Below, in pieces: positions 27,101-32,365 of a stretch of DNA of 32,365 nucleotides. Every line of letters starts with the position of its first letter. Position 1 is the stretch's first letter. Source of the DNA: Acinetobacter rongchengensis. GTDB lineage: Bacteria; Pseudomonadota; Gammaproteobacteria; Pseudomonadales; Moraxellaceae. The stretch spans positions 1 through 32,365 of the forward strand of contig NZ_RAXT01000040.1 in NCBI RefSeq assembly GCF_003611475.1, given 5' to 3'. The notes under the pieces are model-generated. The model had not been told where the DNA came from. It was given only the letters and a program-made list of their open reading frames with translations, and did no database searches. Position numbers and translations under genes: made by a program.

Positions 27101-28588
27101 ATGCAAGTCCTTAAACAATTACAAATACCCTATAGTTTTGCAAAACGGCATGGAGTGCTGTTGCGTTATGAAGGTGATCAAGTTTTTATTGTTCGCCGTC
27201 AGGATACCGCACAAATTGCGATTCAGGAAGCACGTCGCTATCTAGGTCGTACAGCACAGCATCAATTGTGTAGTGAAATTGAATTTAATCATATGCTCAG
27301 TTCAAGTTATGCAGGTGAAACTGGAGAATCTCAGCAGGTGGCTGCAGGTTTGGAGGATCATCCTGATTTACTGAGCCTTGCAGATCAAGTCCCTGAAACC
27401 GAAGATTTGATGGATCAAGAAGATGATGCACCCATTGTCCGTTTGATCAATGCTTTATTGTCGGAAGCCATTCGAGTCGGGGCTTCCGATATTCACATTG
27501 AAGCCTTTGAAAAGAAATTATCTGTACGTTTGCGTGTGGATGGTCAATTGCGTGAAATTGTGCAGCCACGCCGCGAGCTTGCGCCGTTATTGGTGTCTCG
27601 TATTAAAGTCATGGCGAAACTGGATATTGCCGAAAAACGTATTCCTCAAGATGGTCGTATTTCTCTACGTCTTGCAGGACGTGAGGTTGATGTGCGTGTT
27701 TCAACGTTACCATCTTCGCATGGTGAGCGTGTAGTGATGCGTCTGTTGGATAAGCAAGCTGGGCGTTTAAATATGACCCATTTGGGCTTAATGCCGCATG
27801 ATTATGAGCGTTTGACTCAATTGGTTCATCGTCCACATGGCATTATTCTGGTCACTGGCCCGACAGGTTCAGGTAAGACCACAACGCTTTATGCGGCTTT
27901 GTCTGATTTAAATGATGGTTCGAAGAATATTCTCACTGCTGAAGATCCAATTGAATATCAACTTGAAGGGATCGGGCAAACGCAGGTCAATACTAAAGTG
28001 GATATGACGTTCGCACGTGCTTTAAAAGCCATGTTGCGTCAAGATCCAGATGTGGTGATGGTCGGTGAGATTCGTGATTTGGAAACCGCAGAAATTGCAG
28101 TTCAAGCGTCTTTAACAGGTCATTTGGTTTTATCTACGCTACATACCAATACTGCGATTGGTGCGGTGACCCGTTTAAAAGATATGGGCATTGAGCCGTT
28201 CTTATTGTCTAGTTCTTTGATTGGTGTGATTGCACAGCGTTTGGTACGAACTTTATGTGCGCATTGTCATACGTGGCGTGATGCAGATCAGTTTGAGAAA
28301 GATGTTTTTAGACCTGTAAGTATCGATTTGAATTTACAATTACCTGTACCGAATGGTTGCGACTATTGTTCACATACGGGTTTCACAGGTCGTACTGCGA
28401 TTTATGAAATTGTTCCGATTGATGAGCAGATGCGCCGTTTGATTCATGGGAATGCCGCGGAGTATGAGCTTGAGGAATATGCTCGCAAAGATGCGGGTTC
28501 TATTCGTGATGATGGTTTGCGTAAAGTTTTGGCAGGTAAAACCACGATGGAAGAGGTTTTACGTGTGACGAATGAAGCAGCGGAGTGA
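27101..28588 (+). CDS. gspE: Type II secretion system ATPase GspE
   Basis: GspE is the cytoplasmic hexameric ATPase that drives the type II secretion pseudopilus. In this 495-residue protein an N-terminal domain (1 to about 110) precedes NALLSEAIRVGASDIHIEAF, the start of the PilT/GspE core. Walker A is GPTGSGKTTTLYAAL (about 253-267), the Asp box TAEDPIEYQLEGIGQTQVN and Walker B DPDVVMVGEIRDLETAEIA near 320 follow, then the His box HLVLSTLHTNTAIGAVTRL. The C-terminal zinc module has CAHC near 386 and CDYC near 420. The tetracysteine and size favour GspE over PilB. No other gsp gene is visible; Acinetobacter gsp genes are known to be scattered. Confidence 0.92.
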   Translation: MQVLKQLQIPYSFAKRHGVLLRYEGDQVFIVRRQDTAQIAIQEARRYLGRTAQHQLCSEIEFNHMLSSSYAGETGESQQVAAGLEDHPDLLSLADQVPETEDLMDQEDDAPIVRLINALLSEAIRVGASDIHIEAFEKKLSVRLRVDGQLREIVQPRRELAPLLVSRIKVMAKLDIAEKRIPQDGRISLRLAGREVDVRVSTLPSSHGERVVMRLLDKQAGRLNMTHLGLMPHDYERLTQLVHRPHGIILVTGPTGSGKTTTLYAALSDLNDGSKNILTAEDPIEYQLEGIGQTQVNTKVDMTFARALKAMLRQDPDVVMVGEIRDLETAEIAVQASLTGHLVLSTLHTNTAIGAVTRLKDMGIEPFLLSSSLIGVIAQRLVRTLCAHCHTWRDADQFEKDVFRPVSIDLNLQLPVPNGCDYCSHTGFTGRTAIYEIVPIDEQMRRLIHGNAAEYELEEYARKDAGSIRDDGLRKVLAGKTTMEEVLRVTNEAAE

Positions 28589-28666
28589 TGTGTTTATTTT
28601 CTTCACTTAATTAAAATTGTGGAACAATGATCAAATACTTAGGCGTGGAATGTGAATAGTCACAGG

Positions 28667-28703
28667 AAAGCCGCTCCAGTGTGCTGAATCATGGAACGGC
28701 TTT
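28667..28703 (+). terminator. Possible terminator after gspE
   Basis: AAAGCCGCTCCA pairs with TGGAACGGCTTT (one mismatch) around a 13-base loop, 80 bases past gspE. The T run is short, so activity is uncertain. Confidence 0.5.
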
Positions 28704-28739
28704 AACTAAGAAATTGATACCTATAGGAAAAGTTTAAGC

Positions 28740-28765
28740 ATTTCGTATAAGGTGTTATGTTAATT
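28740..28765 (+). other. Xer recombination site (pdif-like, 26 bp, C|D orientation)
   Basis: A XerC-type arm ATTTCGTATAA is followed by only four bases (GGTG) and then a XerD-type arm TTATGTTAATT. Both arms match Acinetobacter pdif half-sites, but the usual centre is six bases, so two bases appear to be missing. The site marks the left edge of the accessory block next to gspE. Confidence 0.7.
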
Positions 28766-28848
28766 TTAGAAGAAATTAAGAATTATCCAATTGAAATTAA
28801 AAAAAATATATATTTATAATTAAATGAACATCCAAATTAAGAACTAAA

Positions 28849-29220
28849 ATGATAAGAGACGATTTAAAAAAATATCCTAAAGCGATATGGGTACATTTTT
28901 ATAAAAACCGTATAAGTTTGATGGAAGAAAATGGTATAGCCAAAGCAACTGAAATTCCTAAATCACCTTATGATCACCCAAGAATGATTTTGGCAGATTT
29001 TGAAAGCGCTACAACAACATTAAAAGCTTTAATGAGACACCATTCTAATGGTTTATCTTTTTTCAAGTTTACAGCTCCTATTATGATTGTCCAAATAATG
29101 GAGCCGATACAAGGTAGTTTAACGAAGATTGAAATACGAGCTTTTAAGGAGTTATTTTTTAGTACTGGTGCAAGAGAAGTAAAGTTATATGACCTTGATG
29201 GAAATTCCATTGAAGAATAA
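28849..29220 (+). CDS. Short MreB-like family protein, 123 aa
   Basis: A soluble 123-residue protein. The blocks PYDHPRMILADFESATTTLK and PIMIVQIMEPIQGSLTKIEI, followed by RAFKELFFSTGAREVKLYDL, resemble a family of short proteins sometimes annotated as rod-shape-determining MreB-like, covering only part of the actin fold. In MreB the matching region contains HP.E and the E-R-R-A motif; here MEP and EIRAFKEL take those places. Without the full ATP site it is unlikely to polymerise like MreB. The ATG has a weak ribosome binding site. It is the only gene between the pdif-like sites at 28740 and 29234, so it is the likely cargo of one module. Confidence 0.6.
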   Translation: MIRDDLKKYPKAIWVHFYKNRISLMEENGIAKATEIPKSPYDHPRMILADFESATTTLKALMRHHSNGLSFFKFTAPIMIVQIMEPIQGSLTKIEIRAFKELFFSTGAREVKLYDLDGNSIEE

Positions 29221-29233
29221 TTTTACAAACCCT

Positions 29234-29261
29234 ATTTAACATAATGGCGGTTATGCGAAAT
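29234..29261 (-). other. Perfect 28-bp pdif site (D|C orientation)
   Basis: XerD arm ATTTAACATAA, six-base centre TGGCGG and XerC arm TTATGCGAAAT match Acinetobacter pdif sites exactly in layout. Read on the minus strand it starts with the XerC arm ATTTCGCATAA. It is inverted relative to 28740 and 31430. Such sites are recombined by host XerC and XerD and flank mobile modules on Acinetobacter plasmids. Confidence 0.88.
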
Positions 29262-29320
29262 TGTTTTCATAGAGTAATTTAAAATCAAAAATTATATTAT
29301 TTTAAAATTACTATTCATCA

Positions 29321-29364
29321 CTTAAAAAGTAAGCGACTTAGAAACAAATCGGTTACTTTTTAAG
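29321..29364. terminator. Long inverted repeat, possible terminator
   Basis: CTTAAAAAGTAA and TTACTTTTTAAG are perfect 12-base inverted repeats; after one mismatch CGA and TCG extend the stem around a 12-base loop. It lies just after the pdif site. It may stop transcription from either side, but the T residues lie in the stem. Confidence 0.45.
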
Positions 29365-29413
29365 AAGTTTTAATATCTTTTGCCAATAGCTTTGATCAAT
29401 AAACAGTCATATT

Positions 29414-29593
29414 TCATACACAATCCTGTGAAAAAAAGTAAATCGTTGTTAATGAAAAAACTATCGAAAAGACTATCAAAAAATATAAGTAATATTTGGC
29501 AAAACGATGTTTCCGAAAAACGTAACTAACCGCTATTAATGTAACTAAAACGATTTGTGTAATTGGCCATAGTAAAATTGGAATAAAAATCAA
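29414..29593 (-). pseudogene. Small two-helix membrane protein frame, probably truncated
   Basis: The minus strand is open for about 75 codons (stop at 29414-29416) and encodes two clear hydrophobic helices: ALIFIPILLWPITQIVLVTL and YYLYFLIVFSIVFSLTTIYF, with a basic hinge FRKHRFAK between them. This pattern is unlikely by chance. There is no ATG in frame; a TTG at 29593 is the only plausible start and lacks good ribosome-binding spacing. Codons upstream to about 29638 stay open (SENHNYDSFYFFE). It may be the remnant of a larger membrane protein left by module rearrangement, or a gene with an unusual start. No family is recognised. Confidence 0.4.
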
Positions 29594-29708
29594 AGCTTCA
29601 AAAAAGTAAAATGAATCATAATTATGATTTTCAGAGTGTTTTCACTGTTATAGCCGATCTTATATCAAAGGCAAAGCTTAATAGGATGTCGGGCTTTTTT
29701 ATTTCCAT

Positions 29709-29737
29709 TTGCAAAGTCACTCAATCAGATTTAAAAT
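29709..29737 (+). promoter_or_regulatory. Sigma-70 promoter of higBA
   Basis: TTGCAA (29709-29714), a 17-base spacer and TAAAAT (29732-29737) form a good promoter 30 bases before the toxin start codon. Confidence 0.7.
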
Positions 29738-29755
29738 ATAGGTTGTAATCTATAT
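29736..29755. promoter_or_regulatory. Probable HigA operator
   Basis: ATATAG and CTATAT are inverted around GTTGTAAT, overlapping the end of the -10 element and the predicted transcription start. HigA-type antitoxins repress their own promoter by binding such palindromes. Operator function here is inferred. Confidence 0.55.
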
Positions 29756-29767
29756 TGTGATTGTAAT

Positions 29768-30112
29768 ATGTGGACAGTCATTACAACGGATCTATTTAAT
29801 GAATGGCTTGAACAGCAAGATGAATCAACGCAAGAGAAAGTCTTAGCTGCATTGGTTGTTCTCCAACAGCAAGGATCTAGTTTAGGTCGTCCCTTAGTAG
29901 ATACCGTCTACAATTCTAAATTTACCAATATGAAGGAATTACGTGTTCAGCATCGAGGTAAACCGTTAAGGGCATTTTTTGCATTCGATCCATTAAGACA
30001 AGCGATTGTTCTGTGTATTGGTGATAAGAGTGGTAAAAAGCGTTTTTATACAGAGATGTTAGCTATTGCAGATCAGCAATACGAACTTCATCTCTCAACA
30101 TTAGGAGAATAA
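29768..30112 (+). CDS. higB: HigB-type (RelE/ParE superfamily) toxin
   Basis: This 114-residue protein matches the HigB / phage Gp49-like toxin family: WTVITTDLFNEWLEQQDEST, then LGRPLVDTVYNSKFTNMKEL, the catalytic-region strand LRVQHRGKPLRAFFAFDP and IVLCIGDKSGKKRFY. HigB toxins cut mRNA on the ribosome; the basic residues in the RVQHRGKPLRAFF and GDKSGKKRFY segments are those expected to contact RNA. The toxin gene precedes the antitoxin, the characteristic HigBA order. higA starts 4 bases after its stop codon. This toxin type is common in Acinetobacter plasmid modules. Confidence 0.9.
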   Translation: MWTVITTDLFNEWLEQQDESTQEKVLAALVVLQQQGSSLGRPLVDTVYNSKFTNMKELRVQHRGKPLRAFFAFDPLRQAIVLCIGDKSGKKRFYTEMLAIADQQYELHLSTLGE

Positions 30113-30116
30113 TCTG

Positions 30117-30419
30117 ATGGCTAAGACCCTACAAGAATTATTAGCTAGTCGCTCTCCAGAGAGCCAAGCTCGTATTAAACAAATGGCAGATGAGTTATTG
30201 CTAGAAAATCAGCTTTATTTGATTCGAGAAGAACTAGAGATTTCTCAAAAAGAATTGGCTGAAACTCTTGGTATCAAACAACCATCATTGTCTGCAATCG
30301 AAAATCGTGGCAATGATCTGAAAATTTCAACGATGAAAAAATATGTTGAGGCTATGGGGGGAAAGCTTCGAATTGATGTAGAGCTTCCAACAGGAAAGCA
30401 TATAGGATTCAATGTATAA
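30117..30419 (+). CDS. higA: HigA-type antitoxin, XRE family
   Basis: This 100-residue protein neutralises HigB and is expected to repress the operon. Residues about 35-90 form an XRE helix-turn-helix: LYLIREELEISQKELAETLG, recognition helix IKQPSLSAIENRG, then LKISTMKKYVEAMGGKLRID. The N-terminal 30 residues (MAKTLQELLASRSPESQARI) are helical and likely touch the toxin. GGAG precedes its ATG. The gene is intact and cotranscribed with higB, and a strong terminator follows at once, so the pair is a compact two-gene operon. Confidence 0.92.
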   Translation: MAKTLQELLASRSPESQARIKQMADELLLENQLYLIREELEISQKELAETLGIKQPSLSAIENRGNDLKISTMKKYVEAMGGKLRIDVELPTGKHIGFNV

Positions 30420-30424
30420 CAATC

Positions 30425-30452
30425 AAATAAGAGCTTTAAAAAGCTCTTATTT
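30425..30452 (+). terminator. Intrinsic terminator after higA
   Basis: AAATAAGAGCTTT and AAAGCTCTTATTT form a 13-bp perfect stem with a minimal AA loop, running into T-rich sequence. It begins five bases after the higA stop codon. Confidence 0.9.
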
Positions 30453-30493
30453 TATATTTTAATTATTTGATTAATTTTAAAACATCCATTCAT

Positions 30494-30526
30494 AAAAAAG
30501 CCAATTAGAAATAAATTGGCTTTTTT
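30494..30526. terminator. Bidirectional terminator hairpin
   Basis: AAAAAAGCCAATT and AATTGGCTTTTTT form a 13-bp perfect stem with a 7-base loop. It stands 33 bases before the stop codon of the ohr relic on the minus strand, exactly where the terminator of an intact ohr gene would be. Confidence 0.85.
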
Positions 30527-30558
30527 AGATATAACTATCTGAATTATTGTTTAAAAAA

Positions 30559-30660
30559 TCAAACAATCACATTCAACGTCACATCAACATTGCCACGCGT
30601 TGTATTTGAGCATGGGCAAACAATATATGCAGCATTCTCCAGTTTTTGTGTGTAACGCAT
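30559..30660 (-). pseudogene. 3' fragment of an ohr gene (relic A)
   Basis: The minus strand encodes MRYTQKLENAAYIVCPCSN followed by TTRGNVDVTLNVIV and a stop. This is the C-terminal end of Ohr, the organic hydroperoxide resistance peroxidase, whose family ends with C-P-x-S-N-A-T-R-G-N and a V-T-L-N strand; the cysteine is the resolving Cys. About 110 N-terminal residues and the first catalytic Cys are missing, and an in-frame stop lies 8 codons upstream of the readable part. The downstream terminator is still present. Confidence 0.8.
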
Positions 30661-30746
30661 GAAGCAGCGGAGTAGGCTGGTTTAGTTTTTAATAGAACTA
30701 AATTACAAAAAGATGTGAAGCGGAAAAGTAGAAGGCGAGAGTATCT

Positions 30747-31097
30747 TTATTCAATAACTTCATCGGGTATCCATCCTTCATTTGCGGTGTTAATGTTTCT
30801 CGACCACGTCCAACCGTTCAAGGGTTTTATTTTCTCAATTATATCTCCTTCTTTTACAGTTAATTCCTTTGCTGTATAAGGTTCTAATACTACTCCTGTC
30901 TTTCTATCGTCAGAGATTTCAAGTATTTGTATTGGAATCCAACCTTTATTGGCATTAGTTTCTGCCCAAATCCATCCTTTCCATTTCTCTTGTTTTTCTT
31001 CTTCGCCCAAATGTACTTTTTCTCCAAGTTCTAAAACAATTGGATTTTCATATTGTGCTTTGTATTCTTTCAGAATTTTGAATGTGGTTATGGTCAT
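30747..31097 (-). CDS. Tandem SH3-like domain protein, 116 aa
   Basis: The protein consists of two SH3-like repeats: residues about 15-60 (IVLELGEKVHLGEEEKQ, then KWKGWIWAETNANKGWIPIQ) and about 70-116 (AKELTVKEGDIIEKIKPLNG, then WTWSRNINTANEGWIPDEVI). Each has the ALYDY-like opening strand, an acidic loop, the paired W-x-W and the closing G-W-I-P. There is no signal peptide, so it is cytoplasmic. Bacterial SH3-like proteins of this size are scattered in accessory regions, and the binding partner is unknown. It is AT-rich, lies alone on the minus strand and sits between two ohr relics. Confidence 0.78.
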   Translation of the reverse strand: MTITTFKILKEYKAQYENPIVLELGEKVHLGEEEKQEKWKGWIWAETNANKGWIPIQILEISDDRKTGVVLEPYTAKELTVKEGDIIEKIKPLNGWTWSRNINTANEGWIPDEVIE

Positions 31098-31203
31098 TGT
31101 ATAAAATATCTACTAATAATCGTTTATATAACAAATACGTTCTCATAAAGAAATATTACTTTTGAACTTATTTCAAAATACTTGAGGAGTTTTAAAAAGT
31201 AAA

Positions 31204-31233
31204 CATATTCAAAGTTACAGCAATTTTGCCAGT
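31204..31233 (-). pseudogene. Possible ohr 3' relic B
   Basis: The minus strand reads TGKIAVTLNM, parallel to TRGNVDVTLNV of relic A. Of 30 aligned bases 22 match relic A, and the T/A-rich bases just below (TTTAAAAA, then AAAC) also resemble those below relic A. It is short and decayed, so chance similarity is not excluded. Confidence 0.35.
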
Positions 31234-31359
31234 GGCGGAGTGATGATAAAACTTTTCATTTTAAGATTTTTTATCGTTAGTGCTTCTTAGGTGTTACTGC
31301 ACCTAATCAAATCTATAAAACATTGATTAAATAGTAGATGTGGAATGTGATGAGTTCAT

Positions 31360-31390
31360 AAAAAACCTAGTTTGTTCAAACCAGTTTTTT
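31360..31390 (-). terminator. Terminator after the small lipoprotein gene
   Basis: On the minus strand AAAAAAC and TTTG pair with CAAA and GTTTTTT across a small internal loop, leaving a T run. It lies 65 bases past the stop codon at 31455. Confidence 0.6.
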
Positions 31391-31429
31391 GGATTTCAAG
31401 ATGCTGATTTAAATAGAGTTATAGATTGT

Positions 31430-31456
31430 ATTTCGCATCAGTGTATTATGTTAATT
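31430..31456 (+). other. Degenerate Xer site (pdif-like, 27 bp, C|D orientation)
   Basis: ATTTCGCATCA differs from the XerC arm ATTTCGCATAA by one base. Five bases (GTGTA) and a XerD-type arm TTATGTTAATT follow. Its XerD arm is identical to that at 28740. The centre is one base short of six. It overlaps the last two bases of the lipoprotein gene and has the same orientation as 28740, opposite to 29234. Confidence 0.6.
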
Positions 31457-31937
31457 ACTGATAACTTAAGCTACTTATTATTTGCACTAACTCTCTTTTC
31501 TCTTCATTACTTAAATCTTTAAAAAGAATATGTGAAAATTGAGGCCAGCCACTTTTATCCTTCAATTTAATTAAAATTTCACCGCATAATTTGTTTCCAC
31601 ATTTTTCATATTTTTCCTTACCATTAAATGATATTGTTTTGAAATTATTGAGAATGTATTTTTTACTTTTTATAAGTGATGTATTAGGAGCATTACCAAA
31701 ATATAAGTTAGCAATAACTTTTCCTTCCATGTTTTTTAATAAATATATTTCAAAATCCATATCCTTAGTCGAAATATCCTCTATTTTAAAACCGTTAGGT
31801 ATAATTAATAGATAATTTTCAAAAATATATTTTTTTACTCCAGAATTATCAATGTAATCCATTTTTTTAGTATTACTGTGAGTACACGCTACTAACAAAA
31901 AACTGAGTATTATTACTATAAATTTTTTAATTCTCAT
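31455..31937 (-). CDS. Small hypothetical lipoprotein, 160 aa
   Basis: The N-terminus MRIKKFIVIILSFLLVAC is a clear lipoprotein signal with lipidation Cys at position 18 in the lipobox LVAC. The mature protein is Lys-, Asn- and Ile-rich, with predicted beta strands (YIFENYLLIIPNGFKIEDIS, KVIANLYFG) and a cysteine pair in EKCGNKLCGEI that could form a disulfide in the periplasm. It ends in a helix (LSNEEKRELVQIISSLSYQ). No family is recognised. It is very AT-rich relative to the core genes. Its 3' end abuts a Xer-like site, suggesting it arrived with a module. Confidence 0.75.
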   Translation of the reverse strand: MRIKKFIVIILSFLLVACTHSNTKKMDYIDNSGVKKYIFENYLLIIPNGFKIEDISTKDMDFEIYLLKNMEGKVIANLYFGNAPNTSLIKSKKYILNNFKTISFNGKEKYEKCGNKLCGEILIKLKDKSGWPQFSHILFKDLSNEEKRELVQIISSLSYQ

Positions 31938-32014
31938 TATTAATACTCCAGAATTTATATCTATAAAATCAAAGTGATATGATTATATGCTATTTTTATC
32001 CTAGTGTAAAAACC

Positions 32015-32080
32015 CTAATTGCCACGAGTTGAATTTGAGTGTTTACCAGTATGATGCACAGCATTCTCGAGTTTTGCGTG
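32015..32080 (-). pseudogene. 3' fragment of an ohr gene (relic C)
   Basis: The minus strand reads AKLENAVHHTGKHSNSTRGN then a stop, aligning without gaps to QKLENAAYIVCPCSNTTRGN of relic A. Both the amino acid order and the bases (for example ATTGCCACG and CAGCATTCTC on the plus strand) match. The resolving Cys is gone and the V-D-V-T-L-N-V end is lost. It is more decayed than relic A and clearly non-functional. Confidence 0.7.
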
Positions 32081-32143
32081 TAATTAATCATGTAGAGATG
32101 AGATTTATTCTTATCTTATCGTGGAGTATGTAGATTTTATATT

Positions 32144-32365
32144 TCAATCTATGAGTTCTACGAAATCATTTATCACTTTTATAAGTATAGTTTCTGGTTC
32201 ATTTTCAGGTGTTAATATAATAGTTTTATTTAGAGCTTTAGATATATTCGTCATATAACTTATTATTTTTTCATGATCTTGTATCGAATTAATTTCAGTT
32301 GGTGAAATATCATTTTCAATTCTAGTATCAGTGAAAAAGTGGTTATTGATTTGAATATCATCTAC
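32144..32365 (-). CDS. Partial hypothetical protein at the right edge (C-terminal 73 aa)
   Basis: The minus strand is open from the window edge to a TGA at 32144-32146. It encodes an acidic, AT-rich protein end (HFFTDTRIENDISPTEINSI, then KIISYMTNISKALNKTIILT, then ILIKVINDFVELID). The N-terminus lies beyond the window. No family is recognised. Acidic composition and location in an accessory block would suit an immunity-type protein, but that is only a guess. Confidence 0.6.
   Translation of the reverse strand, partial: VDDIQINNHFFTDTRIENDISPTEINSIQDHEKIISYMTNISKALNKTIILTPENEPETILIKVINDFVELID

Larger units (their letters stand above)
31098..31454. other. Gene-poor gap with relic and Xer site
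   Basis: Apart from the short ohr-like relic at 31204-31233, the terminator at 31360-31390 and the Xer-like site at 31430-31456, nothing recognisable is seen. A plus-strand frame at 31340-31522 was judged a shadow. Confidence 0.5.

Noticed and set aside
28757..28819. A 20-codon plus-strand frame beginning inside the Xer site at 28740 (MLILEEIKNYPIEIKKNIYL).
   Set aside because: Too short, no ribosome binding site, and AT-rich sequence gives such frames by chance.
31340..31522. A 60-codon plus-strand frame overlapping the lipoprotein gene's 3' end.
   Set aside because: It overlaps the terminator and Xer-like site, has no ribosome binding site, and its second half is antisense to the lipoprotein gene.
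32180..32240. AT-rich partial dyads considered as a fourth Xer site.
   Set aside because: No arm matches the XerC or XerD half-site well enough.

Overview
The window looks like a chromosomal segment of an Acinetobacter (Moraxellaceae) species. Evidence is the low GC content, the order rpmI-rplT / pheS-pheT-ihfA / trxA-rho divergent from ppx / accA-tilS-proC-yggT / polA, a thioredoxin with a WCAPC active site, an orphan gspE, a HigB/HigA pair of the type common in this genus, and XerC/XerD (pdif-like) sites. The species cannot be fixed from this sequence.

Layout. 1-780: ribosomal operon rpmI-rplT behind a leader that folds into a strong hairpin, probably the L20 autoregulatory target, closed by a clear terminator. 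781-5310: a variable stretch with a DUF1398 gene, two unknown membrane-anchored proteins, a GNAT acetyltransferase, a small unknown protein, a decayed gene with six in-frame stops, and an exact 48-bp direct repeat bracketing one of the unknown genes. 5470-9440: pheS-pheT-ihfA. 9510-12150 (minus strand): an extreme Ala-rich lipoprotein, rho with a long leader and near-consensus promoter, and trxA. 12445-17690: ppx, then the overlapping accA-tilS-proC-yggT cluster. 17700-18400: a small unknown gene between two near-identical 50-bp hairpin repeats. 18401-24873: polA divergent from a giant DUF2339 membrane protein. 24940-25170: a 227-bp nested palindrome resembling a MITE. 25225-27001: a MscS channel with its partner gene. 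27101-28588: gspE.

From about 28.6 kb to the right edge the sequence becomes AT-rich and accessory. It carries three Xer recombination sites in alternating orientation: a perfect 28-bp pdif at 29234, a 26-bp variant at 28740 and a 27-bp variant at 31430. Between and beyond them are a MreB-like short protein, a hidden small membrane-protein frame, a higBA toxin-antitoxin operon with its own promoter and operator, a tandem-SH3 protein, a small lipoprotein, a partial gene at the edge, and two or three relics of the 3' end of an ohr (organic hydroperoxide resistance) gene. This is the most interesting part: it reads as decaying pdif modules, known mainly from Acinetobacter plasmids, here placed next to core chromosomal genes.

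How the genes work together: most of the core is translation (L35, L20, PheRS, TilS), nucleoid and transcription control (IHF alpha, Rho), redox (TrxA), polyphosphate (Ppx), fatty acid and proline synthesis (AccA, ProC), DNA repair (PolA) and type II secretion (GspE). Dispersed hairpin repeats sit in at least four intergenic gaps (6.5, 17.7, 18.3 and 25.0 kb), often where transcription units end.
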